DNA from: Kurthia senegalensis
GTDB taxonomy: Bacteria > Bacillota > Bacilli > Bacillales_A > Planococcaceae
Direction of reading: 5' to 3'
Assembly: GCF_000285595.1 (NCBI RefSeq)
Contig: NZ_HE611069.1
Location: forward strand, 101,191-148,440
DNA: 47,250 nt
Shown: piece after piece, positions 32,984-41,670 of the stretch
Numbering within the stretch: position 1 is the stretch's first letter
How the letters are laid out: every line of letters starts with the position of its first letter
Notes under the pieces: generated by a model
The model's database searches: none
Seen by the model: the letters and a program-made list of their open reading frames with translations, nothing else
What the model was told of the DNA's origin: nothing
Translations under genes and position numbers: made by a program

Positions 32984-33654
32984 CGGAAATCCACCACTTG
33001 TCCATCTTCAATGATTAAGATACGGTCTGCTACCTGTGCAATTTGATCATCATGTGTAATCATCACGATGGTCTGACCATATTTTTTTGCCGTCATTTTT
33101 AGCAGGCCAATTACTTCGTCGCTTGTTTTTGAATCAAGATTACCGGTTGGTTCATCTGCAAAAAGTATTTCTGGTTTTGTGATTAAGGCTCTTGCGATTG
33201 CGACTCGCTGCTGCTGTCCACCTGATAATGTATTCGGGAGGTTATGGATCCGATTCTCAATACCTAGTGTGGTAATGATGTCATTTGCATATACTTCATC
33301 GACTTTTTTTCCATCCAGTCCTAAAGGTAACACGATATTTTCCCAAACATTGATGGCTGAAACCAAATTATATGCTTGAAAAATAAAGCCGATTTTTCTT
33401 CTACGAAAAATTGCCAGTTGATCCTCGCTCATCTGATACATATCGTTTCCCGATAATAGAACTTTGCCTTCCGTTGGCATATCAAGTCCCCCAAGCATAT
33501 GGAGTAGTGTGCTTTTGCCAGAGCCAGATTTACCTACAATGGCAACAAATTCCCCCCGATTAATCTTAATGCTTACATTATTTACTGCCTTCACTTGATT
33601 TTTATTTGTTCCATAAAACTTACTAAGTTGGTTTGTTTCTAATATGACACTCAT
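32980..33654 (-). CDS. ABC exporter ATPase (MacB/LolD/BceA-like)
   Basis: A 224-residue ATPase: Walker A GKSGSGKST, Q-loop FIFQAYNL, signature LSGGQQQR, Walker B ILFADEPTGNLD, H-loop VMITHD. The ADEPTGNLD and SGGQQQRVAIARAL sequences are typical of MacB-type mechanotransmission ATPases. It is coupled to the permease by a 4-bp overlap. The hairpin between it and the kinase suggests that the two ABC genes have their own promoter, which would be the response regulator target. It starts behind GGAGGA. Confidence 0.9.
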   Translation of the reverse strand: MSVILETNQLSKFYGTNKNQVKAVNNVSIKINRGEFVAIVGKSGSGKSTLLHMLGGLDMPTEGKVLLSGNDMYQMSEDQLAIFRRRKIGFIFQAYNLVSAINVWENIVLPLGLDGKKVDEVYANDIITTLGIENRIHNLPNTLSGGQQQRVAIARALITKPEILFADEPTGNLDSKTSDEVIGLLKMTAKKYGQTIVMITHDDQIAQVADRILIIEDGQVVDFR

Positions 33655-33726
33655 TTAACAGTCCTCCATGTTCTAATTTTACTCCTATCTTATCAAGTGA
33701 ATCTTTCATTTCACTTTCAAAAAAAA

Positions 33727-33757
33727 TAGAAGTCTTACGGTTTCGTAAGACTTCTAC
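33727..33757 (-). terminator. Terminator after the histidine kinase gene
   Basis: TAGAAGTCTTACG and its complement around GAAA or TTTC; T run on the minus strand. It starts at the kinase stop codon and splits the cassette into two transcription units. Confidence 0.8.
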
Positions 33758-35058
33758 TTTTTCTCTAGCAGTTGAATAACAAACTTACTGCCATGTCTAT
33801 GATTAAATCCAACTTCCATGTCGAAATTAGAGGACACTGTTATCGTCCCATGATGTTGCTCGATAATTTCTCTTGAAAGAAATAATCCAATCCCAGAACC
33901 ACTTTCTTCTTTTACTTCTGGCAGGGAGCCTCTGAAAAAGCGTTGAAATACCTTATGATATTCTTCCTTCGGTATACCAATCCCTTGGTCTTCAATCTCA
34001 ATACGTACAATCCCAGTTCTTTTTTGTAATCGAATCGCTATTTCGGAATGAGTCGGGCTGTACTTAATAGCATTATCCAAAATGTTGATAAGTGCTTCAC
34101 TCAACCATTTTTTGTCTTGCATAATCTCATAGTTTTCTAATGTTTCATCAAAGTCAAAAACTAGCTCAATGTCCTTCTTTATTGCATTCGGATAGACACG
34201 ATTCACAGCAGTAATTATTGTTTCTAAAAGAGGAAGCTTTTTTTTATCAATTTGAATTAATCCTACTTCCATTTTTGAAATCTGCAATAATGATTGCAGC
34301 AGTACTTCCAAACCGTCTAATGCATTTCTACACCTTATTCGAAACTCTTTTTGTTCTTCTTCACTTAGATTATCTCGAAGCAATACACTAAAACAGGCAT
34401 CTAATGCTGCGACGGGGGCTTTTAATTGATGCGATATATCAGAAACCAGCTCTTTCGTTCCTTCCTTTTCCAATCGCGCTTTTTCTTTCAGCAACTTCAT
34501 ATAATGTCCAAGTACATCCAATTGATATTTGATTTTTTCCTGCTCATCTTCATCGTCATCATCTAGTTCCAGTATTACTTCATAATTGTTTTCTCGAAAA
34601 TTCACAAGTGTGTTTTCTATTTGCGAAAATCTGGCTTTATCCTTTTGTAGGATCATTCTTTGCCAAAGCCATAACAAAGAAAAAAGTATGACAAACAAAA
34701 AGAATGTGCCACCCGCTGTTAAAGCTATGTTCTGTAAGAACTGTTGATATAAAACATTCTCAACATTCTTCAAATAACCATACTTCTCCAGCAACTGTTT
34801 TCCTTGTTCTATCGAATCTAAATTGTTATCTTTTAGAATATCTATCACAATATCAACTCCATCTTGCCCAGATTTAGTAGCGATCTCTGCCAAGATGTTC
34901 ATGCTGTTATTGTAATTCTGGTAATATACCCATGTTGTCAAACAGTTGCTAAAAATATATGCAAACATGACTATGCTTATTAGCTGTAGGATTTGTTGTT
35001 TCTTTCTTTTTCCTCTTGCCACCAGATTAACCCACTTCCTGATTCCATACATAACCAA
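33754..35058 (-). CDS. Sensor histidine kinase with extracellular domain
   Basis: A kinase of about 420-434 residues: two membrane helices (about 24-45 and 110-133) enclose a 65-residue external domain, then a HAMP-like linker, the HisKA box DISHQLKAP (His210), and the HATPase boxes (NILDNAIKYSP, DQGIGIPKE, GSGIGLFLSREII). The ligand-sensing loop is longer than in BceS-type intramembrane sensors. The frame is open to 35058, overlapping the regulator by 32 bp; a GTG at 35022 may be the true start. It should phosphorylate the response regulator encoded upstream and control the ABC genes. Confidence 0.88.
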   Translation of the reverse strand: MVMYGIRKWVNLVARGKRKKQQILQLISIVMFAYIFSNCLTTWVYYQNYNNSMNILAEIATKSGQDGVDIVIDILKDNNLDSIEQGKQLLEKYGYLKNVENVLYQQFLQNIALTAGGTFFLFVILFSLLWLWQRMILQKDKARFSQIENTLVNFRENNYEVILELDDDDEDEQEKIKYQLDVLGHYMKLLKEKARLEKEGTKELVSDISHQLKAPVAALDACFSVLLRDNLSEEEQKEFRIRCRNALDGLEVLLQSLLQISKMEVGLIQIDKKKLPLLETIITAVNRVYPNAIKKDIELVFDFDETLENYEIMQDKKWLSEALINILDNAIKYSPTHSEIAIRLQKRTGIVRIEIEDQGIGIPKEEYHKVFQRFFRGSLPEVKEESGSGIGLFLSREIIEQHHGTITVSSNFDMEVGFNHRHGSKFVIQLLEKK

Positions 35059-35713
35059 GTCCCCGTATGTTTTTCAAATACACTGGCTTTGCTGGATCTT
35101 CTTCAATTTTTTCACGAAGCCTCCGCACATTCACGGCAACTGTATTCTCATCTACAAATTCTCCATCAATATCAAATATATTTTCTAATATCTGCTTTTT
35201 AGAAAGAACCTGCTTTGGATATTTCAAAAATAAAGTAAGCATCTTCCATTCGTTCTTCGTCAATACCACTTCCTTGCCTTTGACCAGAACTTTCATCTCT
35301 CTTGGAAGCACTCGAATGTCCCTTGATATTATTTCATTTTCTTCATTACTGCTTTTGATACGATTGAAATAGGCTTCAATTTTTAGAAGCAGTACGGATA
35401 GGCTGAAAGGTTTCGTGATATAATCATCAGCACCCGCTTCATACCCCATTACCTGACTTATCTCTTGGTCTAATGCAGTAAGACAAATAATATATGCCTT
35501 ATTTTGCTGCCTCATCCACTTTATAAAATCAAGCCCATTTCCGTCCGGAAGATTTATATCACAAATAACGAGATCAATTTTATTAACAACAGCTACACTT
35601 TTTGCAGCTTGTATTGTTTCAGCAGAAAAAACAATATTTCCAGATTTCTCCAAAGAAAATGTTATTCCTCGATTTACATTTACATCATCTTCTAAAACCA
35701 ATATACTTGACAT
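35027..35713 (-). CDS. OmpR-family response regulator
   Basis: A 228-residue regulator: receiver domain with the acid pocket EDD (8-10), phosphorylated Asp52 in LVICDINLPDGNG and KPFSLSVLLLKIEA (Lys near 103), then a winged-helix DNA-binding domain (about 130-226: LTKNEWKMLTLFLKYPKQVLSKKQIL, VNVRRLREKIEEDP, LKNIRGLGYVW). First gene of the cassette, behind AGGGGTG. A direct repeat 28 bp or so upstream suggests self-control. Confidence 0.9.
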   Translation of the reverse strand: MSSILVLEDDVNVNRGITFSLEKSGNIVFSAETIQAAKSVAVVNKIDLVICDINLPDGNGLDFIKWMRQQNKAYIICLTALDQEISQVMGYEAGADDYITKPFSLSVLLLKIEAYFNRIKSSNEENEIISRDIRVLPREMKVLVKGKEVVLTKNEWKMLTLFLKYPKQVLSKKQILENIFDIDGEFVDENTVAVNVRRLREKIEEDPAKPVYLKNIRGLGYVWNQEVG

Positions 35714-35734
35714 AATATCACCCCTAATATCGTT

Positions 35735-35756
35735 TTACATATGTAAGTTAATGTAA
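35735..35756 (-). promoter_or_regulatory. Direct repeat, probable response-regulator site
   Basis: On the minus strand TTACAT occurs twice, exactly 10 bp apart (TTACAT TAAC TTACAT, plus-strand 35741-35746 and 35751-35756). One-turn spaced repeats are what OmpR-type regulators bind. The nearer copy is also half of the palindrome TTACATATGTAA (35735-35746). Confidence 0.5.
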
Positions 35757-35787
35757 TATCCTAACTGTTCCATCATAGCATAGAAGA

Positions 35788-35832
35788 AACCCACCAACTT
35801 TGAAAAAAGATTAATCAAAGTTAGTGAGTTTA
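35788..35832 (-). terminator. Terminator-like hairpin between the regulator gene and the truncated gene
   Basis: AAACTCACTAACTTTGA pairs with TCAAAGTTGGTGGGTTT on the minus strand (a few G-T pairs), immediately after the stop of the truncated frame. Confidence 0.6.
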
Positions 35833-35868
35833 CTTTTAAAAAGATTCTAATTTTATAAAAAAGATTGA

Positions 35869-36069
35869 TTAAAACTTAGTTTGTAAAAGGATATCGTTCT
35901 CTGAATCTATTACTTCATACATTTTATTTTTAGGATTCACTTGCTCAAATAAACTCTCTAGAATATTCTTTTTACTCTTACTTAATGAAATACCTTCACG
36001 TTCTAAAGCTTTTTCATCTACTTCACCGGTATTTAAATACCATTTATCATCAATATATCTCAATGATAG
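35869..36069 (-). pseudogene. C-terminal fragment of a gene cut by IS30-family insertion
   Basis: A frame of about 67 codons (...RYIDDKWYLNTGEVDEKALEREG...DSENDILLQTKF) that starts inside the IS left end and has no start codon with a ribosome-binding site. Its reading frame runs without a stop up to the IS boundary, so the original protein continued there. The N-terminal half is not found on the other side of the element (37109-37290), so an IS-mediated deletion or an older rearrangement removed it. The family is not recognised. Confidence 0.6.
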
Positions 36070-37108
36070 ATTGTCAAATTAACTGCACCACTTCAGATTC
36101 AAATGCATCCTGTGTGGTATTCCAGTTGAGGCACTTTCTTGGTCGACTGTCAATGAAAGTGCTTTTTCTATTTCTGATGATGTGAGTTGTCCCAAATCCA
36201 TTCGTTTTGGGAAAAATTCGCGTAAAAGACCATTACTATTTTCATTCGTGCCACGTTGCCAAGGTGCGTACGGATCAGCGAAGTAAAATGGGATGCCGTA
36301 CTGTTTTTCAAGTTCGGCGTAACAGCTAAATTCTTTTCCACGATCCGTCGTAAACGTTTGAAAACATTTTCTTGGATAACGCGAAATGAGCTGTTCAATC
36401 GCCCACTTCATCGATTGCGCCGAGCTATTCGGTATTTGAATGCTGACATAGAAACGTGTTTTTCGCTCGGCGAATGTCGCCATACATCCTTTCGTACCAC
36501 GCGCTGAAACGACGGTATCTAATTTCCAATGGCCAAACGTTTCACGCGTTTTGACTTCTTTTGGGCGCTGCTGAATAGAAGTTCCAACGTTGAAACGACC
36601 ACGTGTTTCGTGTGGTGCCTTACATTTTCCTTTTTGGCGAAGCACTTGAAGCGTCACGTGAAGTTTCCCTGAATAAAGCCAGTGATAAATCGTTTTGAAA
36701 GATAATTTGCCTTGAAACAAGGAACCGACAATCTGTTCAGGAGACCATGTCGCTTTTAGTTTTTCTTCGATAACTTTACGCAATTCATCGGTACACTTTG
36801 AACGCGCACCACATTTTTTCTTCTGCGCAGCCGCGTGCCATTGCGCCTTTTCAGCAGACCATTCGTTCAATCGCTTTAATTCACGAGAAATCGTTGTATG
36901 AGAACGGTTGAGATGACGCGCAATGGCACGACAAGAGTACCCTAATCCTTTTAAAACCTCTATTTTCGAACGTTCAGATATGGTAAGATGACAATAGCTC
37001 ATTCAATATGGCCCCCTGTTGATTTTGGTGTAGGAACTTTAATTATACAGGCTCATATTGAATGGGTCTTTTTTTATTTATTTTGAGTGGTGCACTTAAT
37101 ATTACAAT
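36070..37108 (-). mobile_element. IS30-family insertion sequence
   Basis: An element of about 1.04 kb bounded by imperfect inverted repeats: ATTGTCAAATTAACTGCACC at 36070 and, on the opposite strand, ATTGTAATATTAAGTGCACC ending at 37108, both continuing with ACT. It carries one transposase gene. I cannot identify a target duplication: the bases just outside the two ends do not match, consistent with a deletion or rearrangement next to the element. Confidence 0.8.
36074..37002 (-). pseudogene. IS30-family transposase, frameshifted near the C-terminus
   Basis: The N-terminus (HLTISERSKIEVLKGLGYSCRAIARHLNRSHTTISREL) is the HTH of IS30 transposases. The DDE triad lies in FGHWKLDTVV, TFTTDRGKEFS and GTNENSNGLLREFFP. 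After SSEIEKALSL the frame shifts; the other frame reads IDSRPRKCLNWNTTQDAFESEV, the conserved end, to 36074. The likely lesion is loss of one TTGA of a tandem pair, or a single-base gain. All catalytic residues precede the break, so partial activity is possible, but the C-terminal tail of the DDE domain is lost. Confidence 0.8.
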
Positions 37109-37122
37109 TCGTCTCATAAAAA

Positions 37123-37158
37123 AAACACCCCTTTAGACAAAAAAATCTAAAAGGGTGA
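37123..37158 (-). terminator. Terminator downstream of glmS
   Basis: CACCCTTTTAGA pairs with TCTAAAAGGGGTG around a T-rich loop and is followed by TTTTTTTT on the minus strand; it lies after the 20-bp repeat array and before the IS. Confidence 0.8.
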
Positions 37159-37258
37159 AACGGTGCAACTTTTTTAAAACAGGTAGAACTTTATTTCAAA
37201 CGGTATGTCTTTTTTATAAACGGTATGTCTTTTTTATAAACGGTACGACTTTATTTCA
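37159..37258. repeat. Five tandem 20-bp repeats downstream of glmS
   Basis: Five consecutive 20-bp units, each starting AACGGT (AACAGGT-like in unit 2) and ending in T-rich sequence: units at 37159, 37179, 37199, 37219 and 37239. Units 3 and 4 are identical; units 2 and 5 share ACTTTATTTCA. The period is exact and lies between the glmS stop codon and its terminator, so it would be transcribed in the 3' UTR. Confidence 0.8.
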
Positions 37259-37291
37259 AACCTACAACAACATGTTCCCTAACCTACGTCC

Positions 37292-39091
37292 TTACTCAAC
37301 CGTTACCGATTTTGCTAAGTTACGTGGTTGGTCAACGTCACAGCCTCTGTATAGTGCTGCGTAGTAGCTAATTAATTGAAGTGGCACAACTGTTACAAGT
37401 GGTGTTAATAACTCGTGTACAGCTGGTAATACGAGTGCGTCACCCGCTTCTTCCATGCCTTCCATTGAAAGGATGATTGGGTTCGCACCACGTGCTACGA
37501 CTTCTTTCACGTTTCCGCGAATGTTTAAGCTCACTGATTTTTGAGAAACAAGTGCGAATACTGGTGTACCGTCTTCGATTAAAGCGATTGTACCGTGTTT
37601 CAATTCGCCACCTGCGAAACCTTCTGCTTGGATGTAAGAGATTTCTTTTAGTTTTAATGCGCCTTCCATACTTACGCAATAATCGATTCCACGACCGATA
37701 AAGAATGCATTACGTGTCGTAGCAAGTGCTGTGTCCGTTACATTTTTAATCGCGTCTTTTTCATCGATTACTGATTGGATTGCATTCGCTGCAACGGCTA
37801 ATTCTGCTTTCAAATCAAAGTCGACAGCTAAGCCTTTCGCTTTTGCTTCTAAATAAGCTGTGATCGCAAGTACAGCAACTTGTGCTACGTATGCTTTCGT
37901 AGAAGCTACGGCGATTTCTGGACCTGCATGAAGTAGTAATGTGTGATCTGCTTCACGAGATAATGTAGAGCCTGGTACGTTTGTGATCGTTAATGATGGG
38001 TGACCCATTTCTTTAATTTTCACAAGTACTTGGCGGCTATCTGCTGTTTCACCTGATTGAGAGATGAAGATGAATAATGGTTTTTCAGATAGTAATGGCA
38101 TGTTGTAGCCAAACTCACTTGAAATGTGAACTTCTACTGGAATTTTCGCGATTTTTTCGAAGTATTGTTTCCCTACTAAACCGGCATGGTAGCTCGTACC
38201 TGCTGCGATAATGTAAAGGCGGTCTGCATCGCTCAATGCTTGTGCGATACTTGGGTCAATTGTTAATTCACCGTCTTCTGTATACGCAGAAATGATTTTA
38301 CGAATAACAGTTGGTTGTTCGTCCATTTCTTTTAACATGTAGTGAGGGTATGTGCCTTTTTCGATGTCGCTCATATCTAATTCAGCTGTGTACGGTGCGC
38401 GTTCTACAGTCGTACCGTCTAACGTTTTAATTTGGATGCTGTCGCTTGTTACGAGAACGATTTCTTTATCGTGTAGTTCCACGTATTGATCCGTTACTTG
38501 TAGCATCGCCATTGCGTCACTCGCAATCACGTTAAACGTATCGCCAACACCGACTAGTAATGGTGATTTGTTTTTCGCAACGAAAATAACTTCTGGTTGT
38601 TCCGCATCTAATAAACCTAATGCGTAAGAACCTTTCACGACTGATAATGTTTTGCGGAAAGCTTCTTCTGTTTCAAGACCTTCGTTTGAGAAATGCTCTA
38701 CTAATTGAACGATGACTTCTGTATCTGTATCAGATTTCATTTCGACACCTTGTAGTAGTTCCTCTTGTAATAAGTGGTAGTTTTCGATAACTCCGTTGTG
38801 TACTAAAGTAAAACGACCTGATGCGCTTTGATGTGGGTGTGCGTTTGAATAGTTTGGCACACCATGTGTTGCCCAACGTGTATGCCCGATTCCTGCAGTA
38901 GTTTCTACAGATGCATCCACGACTTGGCGTAAGTTCGCAATACGGCCGACTTCTTTAAACACTTGAATCCCGTCATTTGTCGTAACGGCGATACCAGCTG
39001 AGTCATAACCACGATATTCTAGTTTCTCTAGACCTTTCAATAAAATTTCCTTCGCGTCTAGTTGACCGATATATCCTACAATTCCACACAT
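37292..39091 (-). CDS. glmS: Glutamine-fructose-6-phosphate aminotransferase (isomerizing)
   Basis: A 599-residue GlmS. The N-terminal glutaminase domain has the nucleophile Cys2 (MCGIVGYIG) and [11 protein letters not shown]; the C-terminal half has two SIS domains ([43 protein letters not shown]) and ends in [11 protein letters not shown] as usual. It makes glucosamine-6-phosphate from fructose-6-phosphate and glutamine, feeding GlmM and then wall synthesis. The glmS ribozyme lies in the leader and cuts the mRNA when glucosamine-6-phosphate is abundant. A strong sigma-A promoter precedes the ribozyme. Confidence 0.97.
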   Translation of the reverse strand: MCGIVGYIGQLDAKEILLKGLEKLEYRGYDSAGIAVTTNDGIQVFKEVGRIANLRQVVDASVETTAGIGHTRWATHGVPNYSNAHPHQSASGRFTLVHNGVIENYHLLQEELLQGVEMKSDTDTEVIVQLVEHFSNEGLETEEAFRKTLSVVKGSYALGLLDAEQPEVIFVAKNKSPLLVGVGDTFNVIASDAMAMLQVTDQYVELHDKEIVLVTSDSIQIKTLDGTTVERAPYTAELDMSDIEKGTYPHYMLKEMDEQPTVIRKIISAYTEDGELTIDPSIAQALSDADRLYIIAAGTSYHAGLVGKQYFEKIAKIPVEVHISSEFGYNMPLLSEKPLFIFISQSGETADSRQVLVKIKEMGHPSLTITNVPGSTLSREADHTLLLHAGPEIAVASTKAYVAQVAVLAITAYLEAKAKGLAVDFDLKAELAVAANAIQSVIDEKDAIKNVTDTALATTRNAFFIGRGIDYCVSMEGALKLKEISYIQAEGFAGGELKHGTIALIEDGTPVFALVSQKSVSLNIRGNVKEVVARGANPIILSMEGMEEAGDALVLPAVHELLTPLVTVVPLQLISYYAALYRGCDVDQPRNLAKSVTVE

Positions 39092-39184
39092 AATTTAATT
39101 TCCTCCGATAGTTTGCAAATTTTAATCCATATGAAATTAGACCGTATGCATTTTCGCACTGCGGTATTTCTGGACTATTCATTT

Positions 39185-39345
39185 TGCCTGAGTTATCTCT
39201 TTGTCCACGAAATCACTTCCGTGTTTTAAAGATAAACATCAATCGGGCAATTCGATTGGGAGGCATCCGCCGATTCTTTCGATACTCCTCCACCTCGTCT
39301 ACTAAGGCTGTGTGGCATTGATTTCCTTAGTACTGGCGCTATAAC
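39185..39345 (-). ncRNA. glmS ribozyme
   Basis: The leader on the minus strand contains AGCGCCAG, then a stem, ACGAGGTGGAGGAGTATCGA, TCGGCGGATGCCTCCC, and later GTGGACAAAGAGATAACTC, the conserved core blocks of the glmS self-cleaving ribozyme in order. Cleavage should occur between the A at 39340 and the G at 39339. It uses glucosamine-6-phosphate as cofactor, giving feedback control of glmS. Confidence 0.95.
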
Positions 39346-39426
39346 TGTTTTTCCGATTTGTGGTATTCCTCTTTCCTCCTTACCGTACGCTACAGAGGTC
39401 TAACCTCTAATTAAAATAGCAACTCT

Positions 39427-39455
39427 ATCATACTGAATCGCCATTTAATAGTCAA
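39427..39455 (-). promoter_or_regulatory. Sigma-A promoter of glmS
   Basis: TTGACT (39450-39455), 17-bp spacer, TATGAT (39427-39432) on the minus strand, 75 bp or so ahead of the ribozyme cleavage site. Near-consensus. Confidence 0.8.
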
Positions 39456-39555
39456 TTAGAAACTGAATTTGAAAAGGGTTACAACTGCTTTTTTTGAAAA
39501 AACATCTCCTATGCTTGAACGCCTTAAAAGAAAAATAGTTTCTTTTTCCTACACT

Positions 39556-39590
39556 AAAAAATCCTAAGTGTAAAAAACTTAGGATTCAAA
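39556..39590 (-). terminator. Terminator of the pfpI-type gene
   Basis: AATCCTAAG / CTTAGGATT around a T-rich loop, ending in TTTTTTAG on the minus strand. Confidence 0.75.
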
Positions 39591-39609
39591 TGCATAGGGA
39601 AAACAAATT

Positions 39610-40119
39610 TTATTTTAATAACTTCACGATTTCTCGATTAAATGCCGGAATGTCGTCTGGTGTACGGCTTGTGACAAGCTGATTGTTGCACACGACGACC
39701 TCTTCATCCTTTACATTGGCACCCGCATAAGCCATATCGACAACAATCGATTTATACCCCGTCGCTGTACGTCCCTCTAATGATTTTGCATTAATTAATA
39801 ACTGGGGACCATGACAAATTGCGAATACGGGTTTTTGTGCATCCATAAAACCTTTCGCAAATGCGACAAAGCGGTCATCTGCACGTAATTGATCGGGTGA
39901 GAAACCACCTGGTATAAGTAACGCATCAAAGTCATCGACAGATACGTCATCAATGCCTTGATCAATCGTTACCTTTTCTCCATGTTTCCCTTCAACTTGC
40001 TCGCCTGCTTTTTTCTCGATTATCACGACTTCATGACCAGCGTCACGAATAGCTGCAGCAGGCTCCGTAAATTCAACATCTTCGAATAAATTCGTAATGA
40101 CTGTTGCTACTTTTGCCAA
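39610..40119 (-). CDS. DJ-1/PfpI-family protein (glyoxalase/protease-like)
   Basis: A 169-residue DJ-1/PfpI protein. The catalytic Cys102-His103 lies in the nucleophile elbow VFAICHGPQLL; the acidic partner is in LFEDVEFTEP near residue 15. Family members act as methylglyoxal/protein deglycases or proteases; YfkM of Bacillus is a close type. I choose the TTG at 40119 as start because AGAGGTG lies six bases upstream; the GTG at 40128 is inside that site. The gene splits the usual glmM-glmS neighbourhood. Confidence 0.87.
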   Translation of the reverse strand: MAKVATVITNLFEDVEFTEPAAAIRDAGHEVVIIEKKAGEQVEGKHGEKVTIDQGIDDVSVDDFDALLIPGGFSPDQLRADDRFVAFAKGFMDAQKPVFAICHGPQLLINAKSLEGRTATGYKSIVVDMAYAGANVKDEEVVVCNNQLVTSRTPDDIPAFNREIVKLLK

Positions 40120-40229
40120 ATTGAACACCTCTTTATTTAATTTAAAACTTGAGCAAAATATTTCGCTCTACTATTACTGTTCCCACCTCTCATTACTTTA
40201 AACGAAGCCGTTAACATTTGGACATAATA

Positions 40230-40268
40230 AAAAGACGAGCATTCCGCTATAACGGAACACTCGCCCTT
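40230..40268 (-). terminator. Terminator of the cdaA-cdaR-glmM operon
   Basis: GGGCGAGTGTTCCGTTA pairs with TAGCGGAATGCTCGTC, followed by TTTTTATT on the minus strand; after the glmM stop. Confidence 0.85.
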
Positions 40269-40278
40269 TGACTACCTT

Positions 40279-41631
40279 TTATTCAGCTAAACCCATTTCA
40301 GCACGAACAACGTCTGCGATAGCTGTGCAATATGCGTCACATTCTTCTTGTGTTGCCGCTTCTACCATTACACGAACTAATGGTTCAGTACCTGATGCAC
40401 GAACTAACACGCGACCGTTACCAGCCATTTTTTGTTCTACTTCTGCAATTTTAGCAGCTACTAATGCGTTTTCTGTAACAGCGTGTTTATCTGTTACACG
40501 AACGTTGATTAATGTTTGTGGGAAGATTTTCATCTCAGCCGCAAGTTCAGATAATTTTTTACCTGTTACTTTCATCGTGTTCACAAGTTGTAAACCTGTT
40601 AATAGACCGTCACCTGTAGTGTTGTAGTCTAAGAATACGATGTGACCTGATTGTTCGCCACCCATGTTGTAATCATTTTTGCGCATTTCTTCTACGACGT
40701 AACGATCGCCAACTTTCGTTTGAACGCTATCCATACCATTTTCTTCTACCGCTTTGTAGAAGCCCATGTTACTCATAACAGTTGAAACGATTGTATCTTT
40801 TTTCAGACGACCTTTACTGTGTAAGTATTTACCGCAAATATACATGATTTGGTCACCATCAACGATCGTACCGTTTTCATCGACTGCGATTAAGCGGTCA
40901 CCGTCACCGTCAAATGCTAATCCTAAGTCAGCACCTTTTTCGACTACGAATTTCGCTAACGCTTCTGGATGTGTTGAACCAACACCATCATTAATATTTA
41001 AACCGTTTGGTGAAGCCCCCATTGTTGAAAGGTCCGCTTCAAGATCTGCATATAAATGAGCAGCTAATGAAGAAGTGGCCCCATGTGCACAATCTAATGC
41101 GATATGAATACCTGTGAAATCTTCGTCTACTGTTTGTTTTAAGTATTGAATGTATTTTTGACCGCCTTCGAAGTAATCAGATACACTTCCCAAATCTTTT
41201 CCAACTGGACGAGGAAGTGTGTCTTCTTCCGCATCTAATAATGCTTCAATCTCTGCTTCTTGGTGATCTAATAATTTGAAGCCGTCTGAACCGAAAAATT
41301 TGATACCATTATCTTCTACAGGATTGTGTGATGCTGAAATCATAACACCAGCACTTGCGCTCATAACGCGTGTTAAATATGCTACCCCTGGAGTTGAAAT
41401 AACGCCTAAACGCATTACTTCTGCTCCTACTGATAATAGACCTGCTACAAGCGCACCTTCTAGCATTTCACCTGAAATACGTGTATCACGTCCGATTAAA
41501 ACTTTTGGACGTCCTGTAGCTTCTTTCGTTAAAACGTATCCACCAAAGCGACCTAACTTAAATGCTAACTCTGGTGTTAGTTCACTATTAGCGACGCCGC
41601 GGACGCCGTCTGTTCCGAAATATTTACCCAT
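40279..41631 (-). CDS. glmM: Phosphoglucosamine mutase
   Basis: A 450-residue GlmM from the ATG at 41631, which has GAAGGAG upstream; the frame to 41649 is not used. The phosphorylated serine (Ser101) is in SASHNP, the Mg2+ loop is DGDGDR, the sugar-binding loop is GGEQSGH, and the phosphate site is [12 protein letters not shown]. It converts glucosamine-6-phosphate to glucosamine-1-phosphate. It is the last gene of cdaA-cdaR-glmM; in Bacillus and relatives GlmM binds CdaA and lowers c-di-AMP synthesis. Confidence 0.96.
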   Translation of the reverse strand: MGKYFGTDGVRGVANSELTPELAFKLGRFGGYVLTKEATGRPKVLIGRDTRISGEMLEGALVAGLLSVGAEVMRLGVISTPGVAYLTRVMSASAGVMISASHNPVEDNGIKFFGSDGFKLLDHQEAEIEALLDAEEDTLPRPVGKDLGSVSDYFEGGQKYIQYLKQTVDEDFTGIHIALDCAHGATSSLAAHLYADLEADLSTMGASPNGLNINDGVGSTHPEALAKFVVEKGADLGLAFDGDGDRLIAVDENGTIVDGDQIMYICGKYLHSKGRLKKDTIVSTVMSNMGFYKAVEENGMDSVQTKVGDRYVVEEMRKNDYNMGGEQSGHIVFLDYNTTGDGLLTGLQLVNTMKVTGKKLSELAAEMKIFPQTLINVRVTDKHAVTENALVAAKIAEVEQKMAGNGRVLVRASGTEPLVRVMVEAATQEECDAYCTAIADVVRAEMGLAE

Positions 41632-41670
41632 GATTTTTCTCTCCTTCAAAACGCTTCCATGTTTCTCTTA

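Noticed and set aside
36168-36507. Two extra frames inside the IS30 transposase as possible accessory proteins
   Set aside because: Single-gene IS30 elements have only the transposase; these frames lack start signals.
37155-37364. 69-codon plus-strand frame across the 20-bp repeats and the end of glmS
   Set aside because: No ribosome-binding site; its coding look comes from the repeat period and the antisense of glmS.
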